Origin: Roseateles depolymerans
GTDB lineage: Bacteria > Pseudomonadota > Gammaproteobacteria > Burkholderiales > Burkholderiaceae_C
Assembly (NCBI RefSeq): GCF_003387155.1
Contig: NZ_QUMT01000002.1
Coordinates: 1,245,694 to 1,309,693 of the forward strand
DNA: 64,000 nt
Reading direction: 5' to 3'
Shown here: in pieces, positions 19,608 to 27,477 of the stretch
Layout of the letters: each line of letters starts with the position of its first letter
Numbering within the stretch: the stretch's first letter is position 1
Made by a program: the position numbers and the translations under genes
Notes under the pieces: generated by a model
The model's input: the letters and a program-made list of their open reading frames with translations, nothing else
Told to the model about the DNA's origin: nothing
The model's database searches: none

Positions 19608-21413
19608 TTAGAAGGTACGAACCTTCGGGGGCACGCTTTCAACGGTCAGCGGCTGAAGGTTGACCGGCTTGTAGGTCAGGCTGTTGCTGGCGCTGTGCCA
19701 CAGCGTGTGCTTCATCCATTCCTTGTCATTGCGGCCCAGCGGGAATTCCGCATCGTCGGCACCACGCTCGTAGTCGTTCACGGTGTGGGCGCCACGGCAT
19801 TCCTTGCGGGCTGCGGCGGAGACGATGGTGGCTTGGGCCGCCTCGATCAGGTTGTCCACTTCCAGCGCTTCCACGCGGGCGGTGTTGAACACCTTGGACT
19901 TGTCCTTCAGGGTGATGTTCTTCACCCGCTCGCGGATGGCGGCGATGGCGCCGACCCCTTCGTCCAGCATGGCCTGGGTGCGGAACACACCGGCGTGGGA
20001 CTGCATGGCGGTGCGCAGGTCGTTGGCGACGTCCTGGGCGTATTCACCGCCGCTGTTGCTTTCCAGACGGTTCAGGCGAGCCAGGGTCTGGTCGGCAGCG
20101 TCCTTGGGCAGCGGCTTGTGCGAGACGCCCTTCTTGTGCGCGTCCACGATGTGGTTGCCGGCGGCACGGCCGAACACCAGCAGGTCCAGCAGCGAGTTCG
20201 TGCCCAGGCGGTTGGCGCCGTGCACCGACACGCAGGAGCATTCGCCCACGGCATACAGACCGTTGACCACGCTCTTGTAGTCGTCGCCCTTGGGGACCAC
20301 CACCTGGCCATGGATGTTGGTGGGGATGCCACCCATCTGGTAGTGAATGGTCGGCACCACCGGGATCGGTTCCTTGGTGATGTCCACGTTGGCGAAGTTG
20401 TGGCCGATCTCGAAGACCGAGGGCAGCCGCTTCATGATGGTGTCGCCACCCAGGTGGGTCATGTCCAGCACGACGTAGTCCTTGTTGGGACCACAGCCGC
20501 GACCTTCCTTGATTTCCTGGTCCATGCAGCGCGAGACGAAGTCACGCGGGGCCAGATCCTTCAGCGTGGGGGCGTAACGCTCCATGAAGCGCTCGCCGTT
20601 GGCGTTGCGCAGGATGGCGCCTTCGCCGCGGCAGCCTTCGGTCAGCAGCACGCCCGCGCCGGCCACGCCGGTCGGGTGGAACTGCCAGAACTCCATGTCC
20701 TGCAGCGGGATGTCCGCACGGGCGGCCATGCCCAGGCCGTCACCGGTGTTGATGAAGGCGTTGGTGGAGGCGGCGAAGATGCGGCCGGCACCACCGGTCG
20801 CCAGCAGCACGGTCTTGGCTTCGAGGATGTGGATCTCGCCGGTTTCCATTTCCAGCGCGGTCACGCCCACCACGTCGCCGTCGGCGTCGCGGATCAGGTC
20901 CAGGGCCATCCACTCCACGAAGAAGTTGGTGCGGGCCTTGACGTTCTGCTGGTACAGCGTGTGCAGCATCGCGTGGCCGGTACGGTCGGCCGCAGCGCAG
21001 GCGCGTTGCACCGGCTTTTCACCGTAGTTGGCGGTGTGGCCGCCGAACGGACGCTGGTAGATGGTGCCGTCGGGGTTGCGGTCGAACGGCATGCCGAAGT
21101 GTTCGAGCTCGTACACCACCTTCGGGGCTTCACGGCACATGAACTCGATGGCGTCCTGGTCACCCAGCCAGTCCGAGCCCTTGACGGTGTCGTAGAAGTG
21201 GTAGTGCCAGTTGTCTTCCGACATGTTGCCCAGGCTGGCGCCGATGCCGCCCTGCGCTGCCACGGTGTGGGAGCGGGTCGGGAACACCTTGGACAGCACG
21301 GCCACATTCAGGCCGGCGAGCGACAGTTGCAGCGAAGCGCGCATGCCAGAGCCGCCGGCTCCAACGATGACGACGTCGAACTTGCGCTTGGGGAGCGAGG
21401 TTCCGATTTGCAT
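19608..21413 (-). CDS. sdhA: Succinate dehydrogenase flavoprotein subunit
   Basis: 601 residues. N-terminal dinucleotide fold VIVGAGGSGMRASLQLS, then SHTVAAQGGIGASLGN including the His that binds FAD covalently. Substrate-site residues lie in QFHPTGV and the conserved RCMDQEI/MGGIPTN segments. Length matches the family. Oxidises succinate to fumarate. Only 3 bp separate it from sdhD. Confidence 0.97.
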   Translation of the reverse strand: MQIGTSLPKRKFDVVIVGAGGSGMRASLQLSLAGLNVAVLSKVFPTRSHTVAAQGGIGASLGNMSEDNWHYHFYDTVKGSDWLGDQDAIEFMCREAPKVVYELEHFGMPFDRNPDGTIYQRPFGGHTANYGEKPVQRACAAADRTGHAMLHTLYQQNVKARTNFFVEWMALDLIRDADGDVVGVTALEMETGEIHILEAKTVLLATGGAGRIFAASTNAFINTGDGLGMAARADIPLQDMEFWQFHPTGVAGAGVLLTEGCRGEGAILRNANGERFMERYAPTLKDLAPRDFVSRCMDQEIKEGRGCGPNKDYVVLDMTHLGGDTIMKRLPSVFEIGHNFANVDITKEPIPVVPTIHYQMGGIPTNIHGQVVVPKGDDYKSVVNGLYAVGECSCVSVHGANRLGTNSLLDLLVFGRAAGNHIVDAHKKGVSHKPLPKDAADQTLARLNRLESNSGGEYAQDVANDLRTAMQSHAGVFRTQAMLDEGVGAIAAIRERVKNITLKDKSKVFNTARVEALEVDNLIEAAQATIVSAAARKECRGAHTVNDYERGADDAEFPLGRNDKEWMKHTLWHSASNSLTYKPVNLQPLTVESVPPKVRTF

Positions 21414-21416
21414 TTC

Positions 21417-21779
21417 TTACAGCCTCCAGAGCACTTGGATCGCCCAACCCGCGCAACCCGTCAACCACACCAGCGTGAACACATGCAGCGCGAACCGCAC
21501 GCCCACCGGCTTCACGTAATCCATCCAGATGTCGCGCACACCGACCCAGGCGTGCCAGCACAGGGAGATGATCAGCGCGAAGGTCAGGAACTTCATCCAT
21601 TGCTGGCTGAAGATGCTGGCCCACAGGTCGTAGCCCAGCGTGCGGCCTGGCAACAGCACCTGCACCAGCAGCACGATGGTGAACACGGCCATCAGCAGGG
21701 CCGTGGCGCGCTGGACCATCCAGTCACGCAGGCCGTAGTGCGCACCGACAACGATGCGCTTGGATCCATAAGTTGTCAT
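21417..21779 (-). CDS. sdhD: Succinate dehydrogenase membrane anchor subunit
   Basis: 120 residues with three hydrophobic helices (about 25-44, 60-80, 95-117). The haem-ligand region LCWHAWVGVRDIWMDY, with the quinone-site Tyr, matches SdhD. Lies between sdhC and sdhA in the conserved order C-D-A-B. Confidence 0.93.
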   Translation of the reverse strand: MTTYGSKRIVVGAHYGLRDWMVQRATALLMAVFTIVLLVQVLLPGRTLGYDLWASIFSQQWMKFLTFALIISLCWHAWVGVRDIWMDYVKPVGVRFALHVFTLVWLTGCAGWAIQVLWRL

Positions 21780-21796
21780 TTTGATTTGCCCCTCGG

Positions 21797-21837
21797 GTCA
21801 ATCAGTCGTCAATCAGTCGTCAATCAGCGGTCAATCC
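21797..21837 (-). repeat. 11-bp tandem repeat in the sdhC-sdhD spacer
   Basis: gtcaatcagtc twice, gtcaatcagcg, then a partial gtcaatcc. The copies lie within an unusually long (108 bp) sdhC-sdhD spacer. Read leftward each contains TGA codons. Confidence 0.85.
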
Positions 21838-21887
21838 ATCGGCGACCGTGGTTGCAGGAGTCATGCGGGCATGACTCGCCGCGGCGG

Positions 21888-22328
21888 TCAGTACAGGCCG
21901 AACAGCTTGGCGCCCAGCAGGACGGTCAGCGCCAGGCTCAGCACCAGCGTCACGATGGCGCTGTTGCGGCCCTGGGCCTTGGTCACGCTGTGGGTGGCGT
22001 CCATCCACAGGTGGCGCACGCCGGCGATGAAGTGATGCAGGTAAGCCCAGATCAGCCCGAGCGTCGCCAGCTTGACGAACCAGGCAGGCACGAAACCGAT
22101 GCCGGCCAGGTAGGCGCTGGTGAAGGACTCATAGGAGATTTCCGACGTCAGGCTGTTGTCGAACAGCCAGATGACGAAGGGCAGCAGGAAGAACATCAGC
22201 AGGCCGCTGATGCGATGCAGGATCGACACGATGCCGGCCGGAGGAAGCCGGTACCCGACGATCTGCGTGACATGGATGTTGGTGTAGACCGGTCGTTTCT
22301 TGGTGGTGGCTGAAGTGGCGTCCGTCAT
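21888..22328 (-). CDS. sdhC: Succinate dehydrogenase cytochrome b556 subunit
   Basis: 146 residues with three transmembrane helices. The signature RPVYTNIHVTQI and SILHRISGLLMF (quinone-site Ser, haem-binding His region) and the late HHFIAGVRHLWMD identify SdhC. Start at 22328 (MTDATS) is preferred over an ATG ten codons earlier because it matches family length. First structural gene of the sdh operon. Confidence 0.94.
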   Translation of the reverse strand: MTDATSATTKKRPVYTNIHVTQIVGYRLPPAGIVSILHRISGLLMFFLLPFVIWLFDNSLTSEISYESFTSAYLAGIGFVPAWFVKLATLGLIWAYLHHFIAGVRHLWMDATHSVTKAQGRNSAIVTLVLSLALTVLLGAKLFGLY

Positions 22329-22360
22329 GTCCGACCTTGTAATCGATGTGAAACCCAATG

Positions 22361-22366
22361 ATTTTA
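22361..22366 (-). promoter_or_regulatory. Possible -10 element upstream of sdhC
   Basis: Reading leftward TAAAAT (plus-strand ATTTTA) lies 33 bp before the sdhC ATG; a weak -35 CTGCCA is 17 bp further upstream. Suggests the sdh operon has its own promoter after gntR. Confidence 0.3.
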
Positions 22367-22431
22367 GAGCAATGACTTGTGTCTGGCAGGCATCGAGGGC
22401 GCATGTCGTTCAACAACGGCCCCGCGACCCT

Positions 22432-23214
22432 TCATTGAAGATCGTTGCGGTAAAAGTGATGGGTCGTGTTGTAGAGACCGCGGCGCAACTCCACCGGCTT
22501 GTCGCCGTAGGTGAAGGAGAGCCGCTCCACGCTCAGCAGCGGACTGCCGGGCGACACCTGCAACAGCCCAGCGACTTCTACGTCGGCTGCAACTGCGCGG
22601 ATCTTTTCCTGTGCACGAATCATGTGCACACCAAATTCTGTTTCGAGCAGGCCATAGAACGGACCGCGATGCTCCCGCAGGCGCTCGGCGGTCAGGCCTT
22701 TGAACATGGCGCCGGGCAGCCAGATGTCGTCCAGCACCACCGGCTCGCCGCCGCTGTGCAGCAGTCGGCGGATCTCGATGACCGGATCGCCGGCGCGCAG
22801 ATTCATCTGGCGGGCGATCCACGCCGGGGCGCGCTGGCGACGGCAGTCCAGCAGCTGGCGCCCCAGGGTGGCCGAGGCACCGGCATCGGGCGTCAGGCGC
22901 AGGAAGCGGAACTGCTGCTGCTGCTCGGCGTGGGTGGCCACGAAGGTGCCCTTGCCCTGGCGGCGGACCAGCAGGTTCTCCGCGGCCAGCTCATCCACGG
23001 CCTTTCGCACGGTGCCCTGGCTGACGCCGAAGCGGCCGGCCAGCTCCATTTCGCTGGGGATGGTCTCTCCGGCCTTCCACTCTCCGGCCTGCAGACCGGC
23101 CAGGATCAGGCCCTTGATCTGGCGGTAGAGGGGGCTGAATGCCGGTGTCGCCTCGGCACGCGCCAGCTCATTGAGCGGCGTGACCGGATGGGGCGACGGG
23201 AAGGGGGGAGACAT
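22432..23214 (-). CDS. GntR-family regulator (HutC/UTRA type) of the citric-acid-cycle cluster
   Basis: 260 residues. N-terminal winged helix (SPLYRQIKGLILAG...IPSEMELAGRFGVSQGTVRKAV) and C-terminal UTRA ligand-binding domain (about 100-255; DPVIEIRRLL, VLDDIWLPGAMF, RGLYNTTHHFY). Start at 23214 (MSPPFPSP) is chosen over an upstream ATG with poor context. It lies upstream of sdhCDAB and divergent from mdh, and a 14-bp palindrome lies between it and mdh. Control of the flanking citric-acid-cycle genes is likely; the effector is unknown. Confidence 0.92.
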   Translation of the reverse strand: MSPPFPSPHPVTPLNELARAEATPAFSPLYRQIKGLILAGLQAGEWKAGETIPSEMELAGRFGVSQGTVRKAVDELAAENLLVRRQGKGTFVATHAEQQQQFRFLRLTPDAGASATLGRQLLDCRRQRAPAWIARQMNLRAGDPVIEIRRLLHSGGEPVVLDDIWLPGAMFKGLTAERLREHRGPFYGLLETEFGVHMIRAQEKIRAVAADVEVAGLLQVSPGSPLLSVERLSFTYGDKPVELRRGLYNTTHHFYRNDLQ

Positions 23215-23563
23215 GGGGCGGCATTCGAGCACAAACCCTGGGTTGACGTCCATCAAAACCGGGAGACCCAGCGGGTTAGTCTTATATAAGACACAAGAGT
23301 GTCAGATTCTTGCCATGTTGGAGCGGGGTTTTGGGCTTTGAACCGCTTTCGGGTGGGCGAATAAGACGGCTTGCTCCAAGCGCGGCGGGCCTGATGGGCC
23401 TACACTTGTGGGCGCTGGCGTCGGCTCGCGACCACGCCGACCGGACAACCGTTTCCGCAGGCCGCGGCGTCGCGAAGACATCCACGGCCCTTCCGCTTCC
23501 ATTGCGCTTTCTTCAATGGCGCTTTTAACAGGCTTTTGCCTTTTCACTTTCGGAGACCTCGTG
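23215..23563. other. 349-bp divergent control region between gntR and mdh
   Basis: No credible gene. It holds the GTCTTATATAAGAC palindrome (23279-23292) and the untranslated leader of mdh, where CGGAGACC sits 6-13 bases before the mdh ATG. Confidence 0.7.
23279..23292. promoter_or_regulatory. Candidate GntR operator, perfect 14-bp palindrome
   Basis: GTCTTATATAAGAC is perfectly palindromic with GT...AC ends as in many GntR-family sites. It is 65 bp upstream of the GntR start and contains a TATATA core that may overlap a -10 element, so repression of one or both divergent promoters is plausible. Confidence 0.75.
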
Positions 23564-24550
23564 ATGAGCAAGAAACCCGTTCGCGTTGCCGTGACTGGCG
23601 CCGCCGGCCAGATCGGCTATGCCCTGCTGTTCCGCATTGCTTCCGGCGAAATGCTGGGCAAGGACCAGCCTGTGATCCTGCAGCTGCTGGAGATCCCGGA
23701 CGAGAAGGCTCAGAACGCGCTCAAGGGCGTGATCATGGAACTGGAAGACTGCGCCTTCCCGCTGCTGGCTGGCATTGAGGCGCACAGCGACCCGATGACC
23801 GCCTTCAAGGACACCGACTACGCCCTGCTGGTGGGCGCACGTCCGCGTGGCCCGGGCATGGAGCGTGCAGACCTGCTGGCTGCCAACGCCCAGATCTTCA
23901 CGGTGCAGGGCAAGGCTCTGAATGCCGTGGCTTCGCGCAATGTGAAGGTGCTGGTGGTGGGCAACCCGGCCAACACCAATGCCTACATCGCCATGAAGTC
24001 GGCGCCGGACCTGCCGGCCAAGAACTTCACGGCCATGCTGCGCCTGGACCACAACCGTGCGGCTTCGCAGATCGCGGCCAAGACGGGCAAGCCGGTGGGC
24101 AGCATCGAGAAGCTGGCGGTGTGGGGCAACCATTCGCCCACGATGTACGCCGACTATCGTTTCGCCACCATCGACGGTCAGGCCGTGAAGCCGCTGATCA
24201 ACGATGAAGAGTGGAACCGCAACACCTTCCTGCCGACCGTGGGCAAGCGTGGTGCAGCCATCATCGCCGCACGTGGCCTGTCGTCGGCGGCTTCGGCTGC
24301 CAACGCCGCCATCGACCACATGCGCGACTGGGCCCTGGGCACCAATGGCAAGTGGGTCACGATGGGTGTGCCGTCGGACGGCTCGTACGGCATCCCGAAG
24401 GACGTGATGTTCGGCTTCCCGGTCACGACCGAGAACGGCGAATACAAGATCGTGCAGGGTCTGGAGATTGACGCGTTCTCGCAAGAGTGCATCAACAAGA
24501 CGCTGGCTGAGCTGACCGACGAACAAAACGGCGTAAAACATCTGTTGTAA
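23564..24550 (+). CDS. mdh: Malate dehydrogenase
   Basis: 328 residues, NAD-dependent, of the cytosolic-type group common in Burkholderiales. N-terminal Rossmann motif [13 protein letters not shown], substrate Arg in [36 protein letters not shown] and catalytic His in [10 protein letters not shown]. Converts malate to oxaloacetate for the citrate synthase encoded nearby. Start at 23564 (MSKKPVRV) has GGAGA upstream. Followed by a large structured repeat and a terminator. Confidence 0.97.
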   Translation: MSKKPVRVAVTGAAGQIGYALLFRIASGEMLGKDQPVILQLLEIPDEKAQNALKGVIMELEDCAFPLLAGIEAHSDPMTAFKDTDYALLVGARPRGPGMERADLLAANAQIFTVQGKALNAVASRNVKVLVVGNPANTNAYIAMKSAPDLPAKNFTAMLRLDHNRAASQIAAKTGKPVGSIEKLAVWGNHSPTMYADYRFATIDGQAVKPLINDEEWNRNTFLPTVGKRGAAIIAARGLSSAASAANAAIDHMRDWALGTNGKWVTMGVPSDGSYGIPKDVMFGFPVTTENGEYKIVQGLEIDAFSQECINKTLAELTDEQNGVKHLL

Positions 24551-24557
24551 TCCCCCC

Positions 24558-24672
24558 TACCGCCTTCGGCGGCCCCCTCAAGGGGGCGAGCCCAGAGGCC
24601 TGGCGAAGCCAGTTCCTCGGGCTCCGCTGGAGGGGCACCCGGGCTGCGCCGGGTGGGCTGTCTGAGGCGGTA
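24558..24672. repeat. Multibranched inverted-repeat element after mdh
   Basis: Outer arms TACCGCCT (24558-24565) and AGGCGGTA (24665-24672) enclose three hairpins: GCCCCCT/AGGGGGC (24572-24587); a 10-bp stem 24588-24598/24615-24624 carrying CTGGC-GAA-GCCAG (24600-24612); and CACCCGG/CCGGGTG (24636-24655). CCGCC-TTC-GGCGG at the left end competes with the outer pairing. Begins 8 bp after the mdh stop. Resembles dispersed intergenic repeats of this order (recalled, not checked). Confidence 0.75.
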
Positions 24673-24682
24673 ATGGAATAAG

Positions 24683-24711
24683 AAGGCTGGCCTGAGGGCT
24701 GGCCTTTTTTT
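24683..24711 (+). terminator. mdh rho-independent terminator
   Basis: AAGGCTGGCC (24683-24692) pairs with GGCTGGCCTT (24697-24706) through two G-U wobbles, TGAG loop, then a run of seven T (24705-24711). Confidence 0.85.
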
Positions 24712-24864
24712 ATGTGCGTGCGAGGGTTGGGGGTCGTGGCCTGGGGTTTCGGGGCGGTTTGGGTGACACTTGGGGACGATGGCGCCGGTCGCTGATGAGC
24801 GCCTGCGTTACGGGTCGCAGGGCCGACGGCCTGGTCGATGGTTGGACTGGTTTCTTGAGATGTC

Positions 24865-25896
24865 ATGAGCAGCACTTCGCTTCATCCCGCACAAGCACTT
24901 TTTGATGAGGGCCAGGCGCCGAGCGTCCTGCCGGTGGTCGATCACTACTGCGGCGTCGAGTCGCGGATGGTCAAGAGCCTGGAACTGCAGGCACAGATGG
25001 GGCCGGTGTTCGACATCACCCTGGATTGCGAAGACGGCGCGCCCGTGGGCGGCGAGGCCGAGCACATGCTGCTCGTGCTGCAACTGCTCAACGGTCCACT
25101 GAATGTGCATGGGCGCGTTGGCGTGCGGGTGCATCCATTTCAGCATCCTGCTTTCGAGGCCGATGTCGAGGCGGTCATTGCCGGCGGCGGAGAGAAGCTC
25201 GCGTTTCTCATGATCCCCAAGCCCGAGAGCCTGGAAGACCTGCAAGGCGCCATCGCCTTCATTGATGACAGCCTGCAACGTCACCAGATCCGCAAGCCGC
25301 TGCCGCTGCACACCCTCATTGAGACGCACGGCGCGCTGCGCGATGTCATGGCCATCGCCGCCCTGCCCCGCATCGAGTCCCTGTCCTTCGGCCTGATGGA
25401 CTATGTCTCCGCTCACCGCGGCGCCATTCCGCGTTCCGCGCTCACGGTGGAAGGCCAATTCACTCATCCGCTGGTGGTGCGTGCCAAGCTCGCGATTGCC
25501 GCGGCGGCCCACACCTACGGGAAAACCCCATCCCACTGCGTCGTCACCGAATTCAAGAGCGAACGCGCCATCCAGTCGGCGGCGGAGCGGGCCGCGCGGG
25601 AGTTCGGGTACACCCGCATGTGGAGTATCCATCCGCAACAGATTCGACCGATCATTGACGCCTTCGCCCCCAGCGTGGCCGAGATCGACGAAGCCATCGA
25701 CATCCTGAGCGCCGCGCAGGCGGTGGACTGGGCCCCCATCCAGCACCGTGACATGCTTCACGACCGAGCCAGCTACCGACTGTTTTGGCACCTGCTGCAG
25801 CGTGCATACCGCACAGGCCAGCCTCTGCCTGCGCAAATCGAACAGGCGTGGTTCAACCCACAAAACGCGGGCGCCAGCAGTACAAGCGTTGCTTGA
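24865..25896 (+). CDS. HpcH/HpaI aldolase / citrate-lyase-beta-like (CoA ester lyase) protein
   Basis: 343-residue TIM-barrel protein of the CitE-like family. Metal and substrate motifs are visible: DITLDCEDGAPVG (acidic metal ligand), GRVGVRVHP, KLAFLMIPKPES, LHTLIETHGALRD with catalytic Glu, and LSFGLMDYVSAHRG. Such proteins cleave CoA thioesters such as malyl-, citramalyl- or methylmalyl-CoA; substrate not predictable here. Conserved in citric-acid-cycle clusters between mdh and acnB (recalled). Followed by an exported protein gene. Confidence 0.87.
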   Translation: MSSTSLHPAQALFDEGQAPSVLPVVDHYCGVESRMVKSLELQAQMGPVFDITLDCEDGAPVGGEAEHMLLVLQLLNGPLNVHGRVGVRVHPFQHPAFEADVEAVIAGGGEKLAFLMIPKPESLEDLQGAIAFIDDSLQRHQIRKPLPLHTLIETHGALRDVMAIAALPRIESLSFGLMDYVSAHRGAIPRSALTVEGQFTHPLVVRAKLAIAAAAHTYGKTPSHCVVTEFKSERAIQSAAERAAREFGYTRMWSIHPQQIRPIIDAFAPSVAEIDEAIDILSAAQAVDWAPIQHRDMLHDRASYRLFWHLLQRAYRTGQPLPAQIEQAWFNPQNAGASSTSVA

Positions 25897-26035
25897 AATC
25901 CCTACCCTTTGAAACAAACCCTGTGTGCACGCGGCTTGCCCAGCGCGAGAATTCGCTTGCCGTCGCGCCAGAGGTCACTGAGCTCCTGGGACGACTCTCC
26001 TGCACTGACTTCTTCAAAGACTCAAGACGACTCCC

Positions 26036-26587
26036 ATGAAAACCTCCTTCGCTCTGTCCAGCACCGTTGCTGCCGCTCTGCTGCTGGCCGCCGGCCTTGC
26101 CTGCGCCGAACCGTCGGTGCAGGGCAACAACACCAAGCCGGCGCCGGCGAAGGCCGCCACGGCCAAGTCGACCGCCAAGAAGGCGCCCGCCAAGCCGGCA
26201 GGCCCGCCCCCGCTGGCAGAAGCCAGCCCGGAGCAACTGGCGGCTGCTGAGCAGGCCTACATGGGCCACTACGACTGCGAATTCAAGCAATCCGTGGACA
26301 TTCAGCCCAATGCCAAGCACCCTGGCTACATCGACGTGTCCTTCCTGAAGCAGGTCTTCACGATGAAGCCGGTGCTGTCGTCCACGGGCGCGCTGCGTCT
26401 GGAAGACGTGACGGGCCGCACGCTGATGGTCCAGATTGCCAACAAGTCGATGCTGCTGGACGTGAACGCTGGCCGCCGCCTGGTGGACGAGTGCATCCAC
26501 CCGACCCAGCGCGCTGCCATCGAAGCCGCCCGCTCCGCCTCGGCAGTGCCCGTGAGCAGCCTGGGCATCACGCCCGCCGGCCACTGA
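26036..26587 (+). CDS. Conserved exported protein of unknown function
   Basis: 183 residues. Clear signal peptide (MKTSFALSSTVAAALLLAAGLACA, cleavage after ACA), then a Lys/Ala/Pro-rich linker (about 33-60) and a folded domain of about 120 residues containing CEFKQSV and DECIHP, whose two cysteines may form a disulfide. No enzymatic motif. Located between the CitE-like gene and acnB; a strong terminator follows. The position in the cluster suggests a conserved periplasmic role, but function is unknown. Confidence 0.8.
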   Translation: MKTSFALSSTVAAALLLAAGLACAEPSVQGNNTKPAPAKAATAKSTAKKAPAKPAGPPPLAEASPEQLAAAEQAYMGHYDCEFKQSVDIQPNAKHPGYIDVSFLKQVFTMKPVLSSTGALRLEDVTGRTLMVQIANKSMLLDVNAGRRLVDECIHPTQRAAIEAARSASAVPVSSLGITPAGH

Positions 26588-26607
26588 TCTGCTGCGTCTC
26601 CGCGAAG

Positions 26608-26633
26608 AAAGCGCGCCTCGGCGCGCTTTTTTT
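26608..26633 (+). terminator. Rho-independent terminator after exported-protein gene
   Basis: AAAGCGCGC (26608-26616), loop CTCG, GCGCGCTTT (26621-26629) and a seven-T run (26627-26633). Confidence 0.93.
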
Positions 26634-26925
26634 CGTCCTGCGCTTGGGTCTCGAATAGCACCCGGGCTGCGCGACCCCACGGCACTGCGACTCTACGGCA
26701 CTGCGACGCAGCAACGCTGCGGCGGTGCGGCTTTGCTGCGGTATAGGGTTGCGGCTCTGGGCGCGGCCTATTTAGCGCATGACGGATGGACTGGGACTGC
26801 GAGGGGCAGATAGGTCTTGATGGGTGAATGCGTTGTGCATGGATTTGCTCGATGACGTCACCGAGGCTGGCAGCGAGTCTGCGAACCTGCGCGCTTGCTG
26901 TTGGTGGAGTGGGCAGGGTGTGTCG
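26634..26925. other. Non-coding spacer with short direct repeats
   Basis: No credible gene. It contains an imperfect tandem duplication around 26681-26711 (acggcactgcgac repeated) and leads into the structured element at 26926. Codon-like structure is absent on both strands. Confidence 0.55.
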
Positions 26926-27098
26926 CATCGAAGGCCGGGGGCCCCCTGTTCCCGGAAGTTAAGGAATGAATGACCGGCGGAGCCGGGCAGAAGGGACTGA
27001 GCTCGGACTCAAACAGTCCTGTGGACTGTTTGAGCCTAGCGAAGGCCAGGGCCTCTGGCCCTGGCATGGAGGGAACAGGGGGCCCCCGGTCTTCGATG
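26926..27098. repeat. Long inverted-repeat element A with three internal hairpins
   Basis: Arms of 28 nt (26926-26953 and 27071-27098) match at 27 positions; the one mismatch would be a G-U pair in RNA. The 117-nt interior begins GGAAGTTAAGGA and forms CCGGC-GGA-GCCGG (26974-26986), a 12-bp-plus stem at 27005-27019/27023-27036 (CTCAAACAGTCC core) and GCCAGGGCC-TCT-GGCCCTGGC (27045-27065). Shares arm ends (TTCCC/GGGAA), GGAAGT core and GGA-looped hairpin with 61413-61515, although the arms differ in sequence. Confidence 0.9.
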
Positions 27099-27157
27099 TT
27101 GCTGAAGCGGCGGCAGGAAGACCCCACCCGTCCCGCAAATGTTCCCCACCGAACCCC

Positions 27158-27182
27158 AAGTATGTAGAATCCATACATACTT
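27158..27182 (+). promoter_or_regulatory. Toxin-antitoxin operator, 9-bp inverted repeat
   Basis: AAGTATGTA (27158-27166), seven-base spacer, TACATACTT (27174-27182), perfectly inverted. TAGAAT (27165-27170) inside it resembles a -10 box. Position 42 bp before the antitoxin ATG fits autoregulation by the antitoxin-toxin complex. Confidence 0.75.
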
Positions 27183-27223
27183 TCCGTTCCATACCCTCCA
27201 TTCCATATCACCCGGGAGCCCCC

Positions 27224-27469
27224 ATGGAAGCCACCGTCGCCGAACGCGGTCAGATCACCCTGCCCAAGGCCGTCCGCGATGCACTGGGCCTGACCAAGGG
27301 CACCACGCTCAAGGTGGAACTGGATGGCGCCCGCATCATCCTGCGCAAGAACGTGGACGATGCCATCTCCCGCGCCCGCGGCCGCTTCAAGCTCCCGGAG
27401 GGCACGTCCACCGACGACGTCATGCGTGACCTTCGCGGCCGCGCCCCTGCGGATCCCACCAAGGCCTGA
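27224..27469 (+). CDS. AbrB/MazE-type antitoxin (VapB-like)
   Basis: 81 residues. SpoVT-AbrB swapped-hairpin domain at the N-terminus (ATVAERGQITLPKAVRDALGL...LKVELDGARIILRK), then a toxin-binding tail (RARGRFKLPEGTSTDDVMRDLRG). DNA-binding antitoxin expected to neutralise the PIN toxin whose gene begins 8 bp downstream. CGGGAG precedes the ATG at 27224. A matching inverted repeat lies upstream. Confidence 0.93.
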   Translation: MEATVAERGQITLPKAVRDALGLTKGTTLKVELDGARIILRKNVDDAISRARGRFKLPEGTSTDDVMRDLRGRAPADPTKA

Positions 27470-27477
27470 GCCACGAC

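Noticed and set aside
19593-22313. 906-codon rightward frame opposite sdhA/sdhD
   Set aside because: Antisense to genes with intact FAD and Fe-S motifs; no recognisable domain of its own.
26036-26587. Exported protein as a lipoprotein
   Set aside because: The Cys in LACAEP is not in a standard lipobox position (no L-x-G/A/S-C with small residues directly before a +1 Cys and typical downstream linker); ordinary signal peptidase I cleavage fits better.
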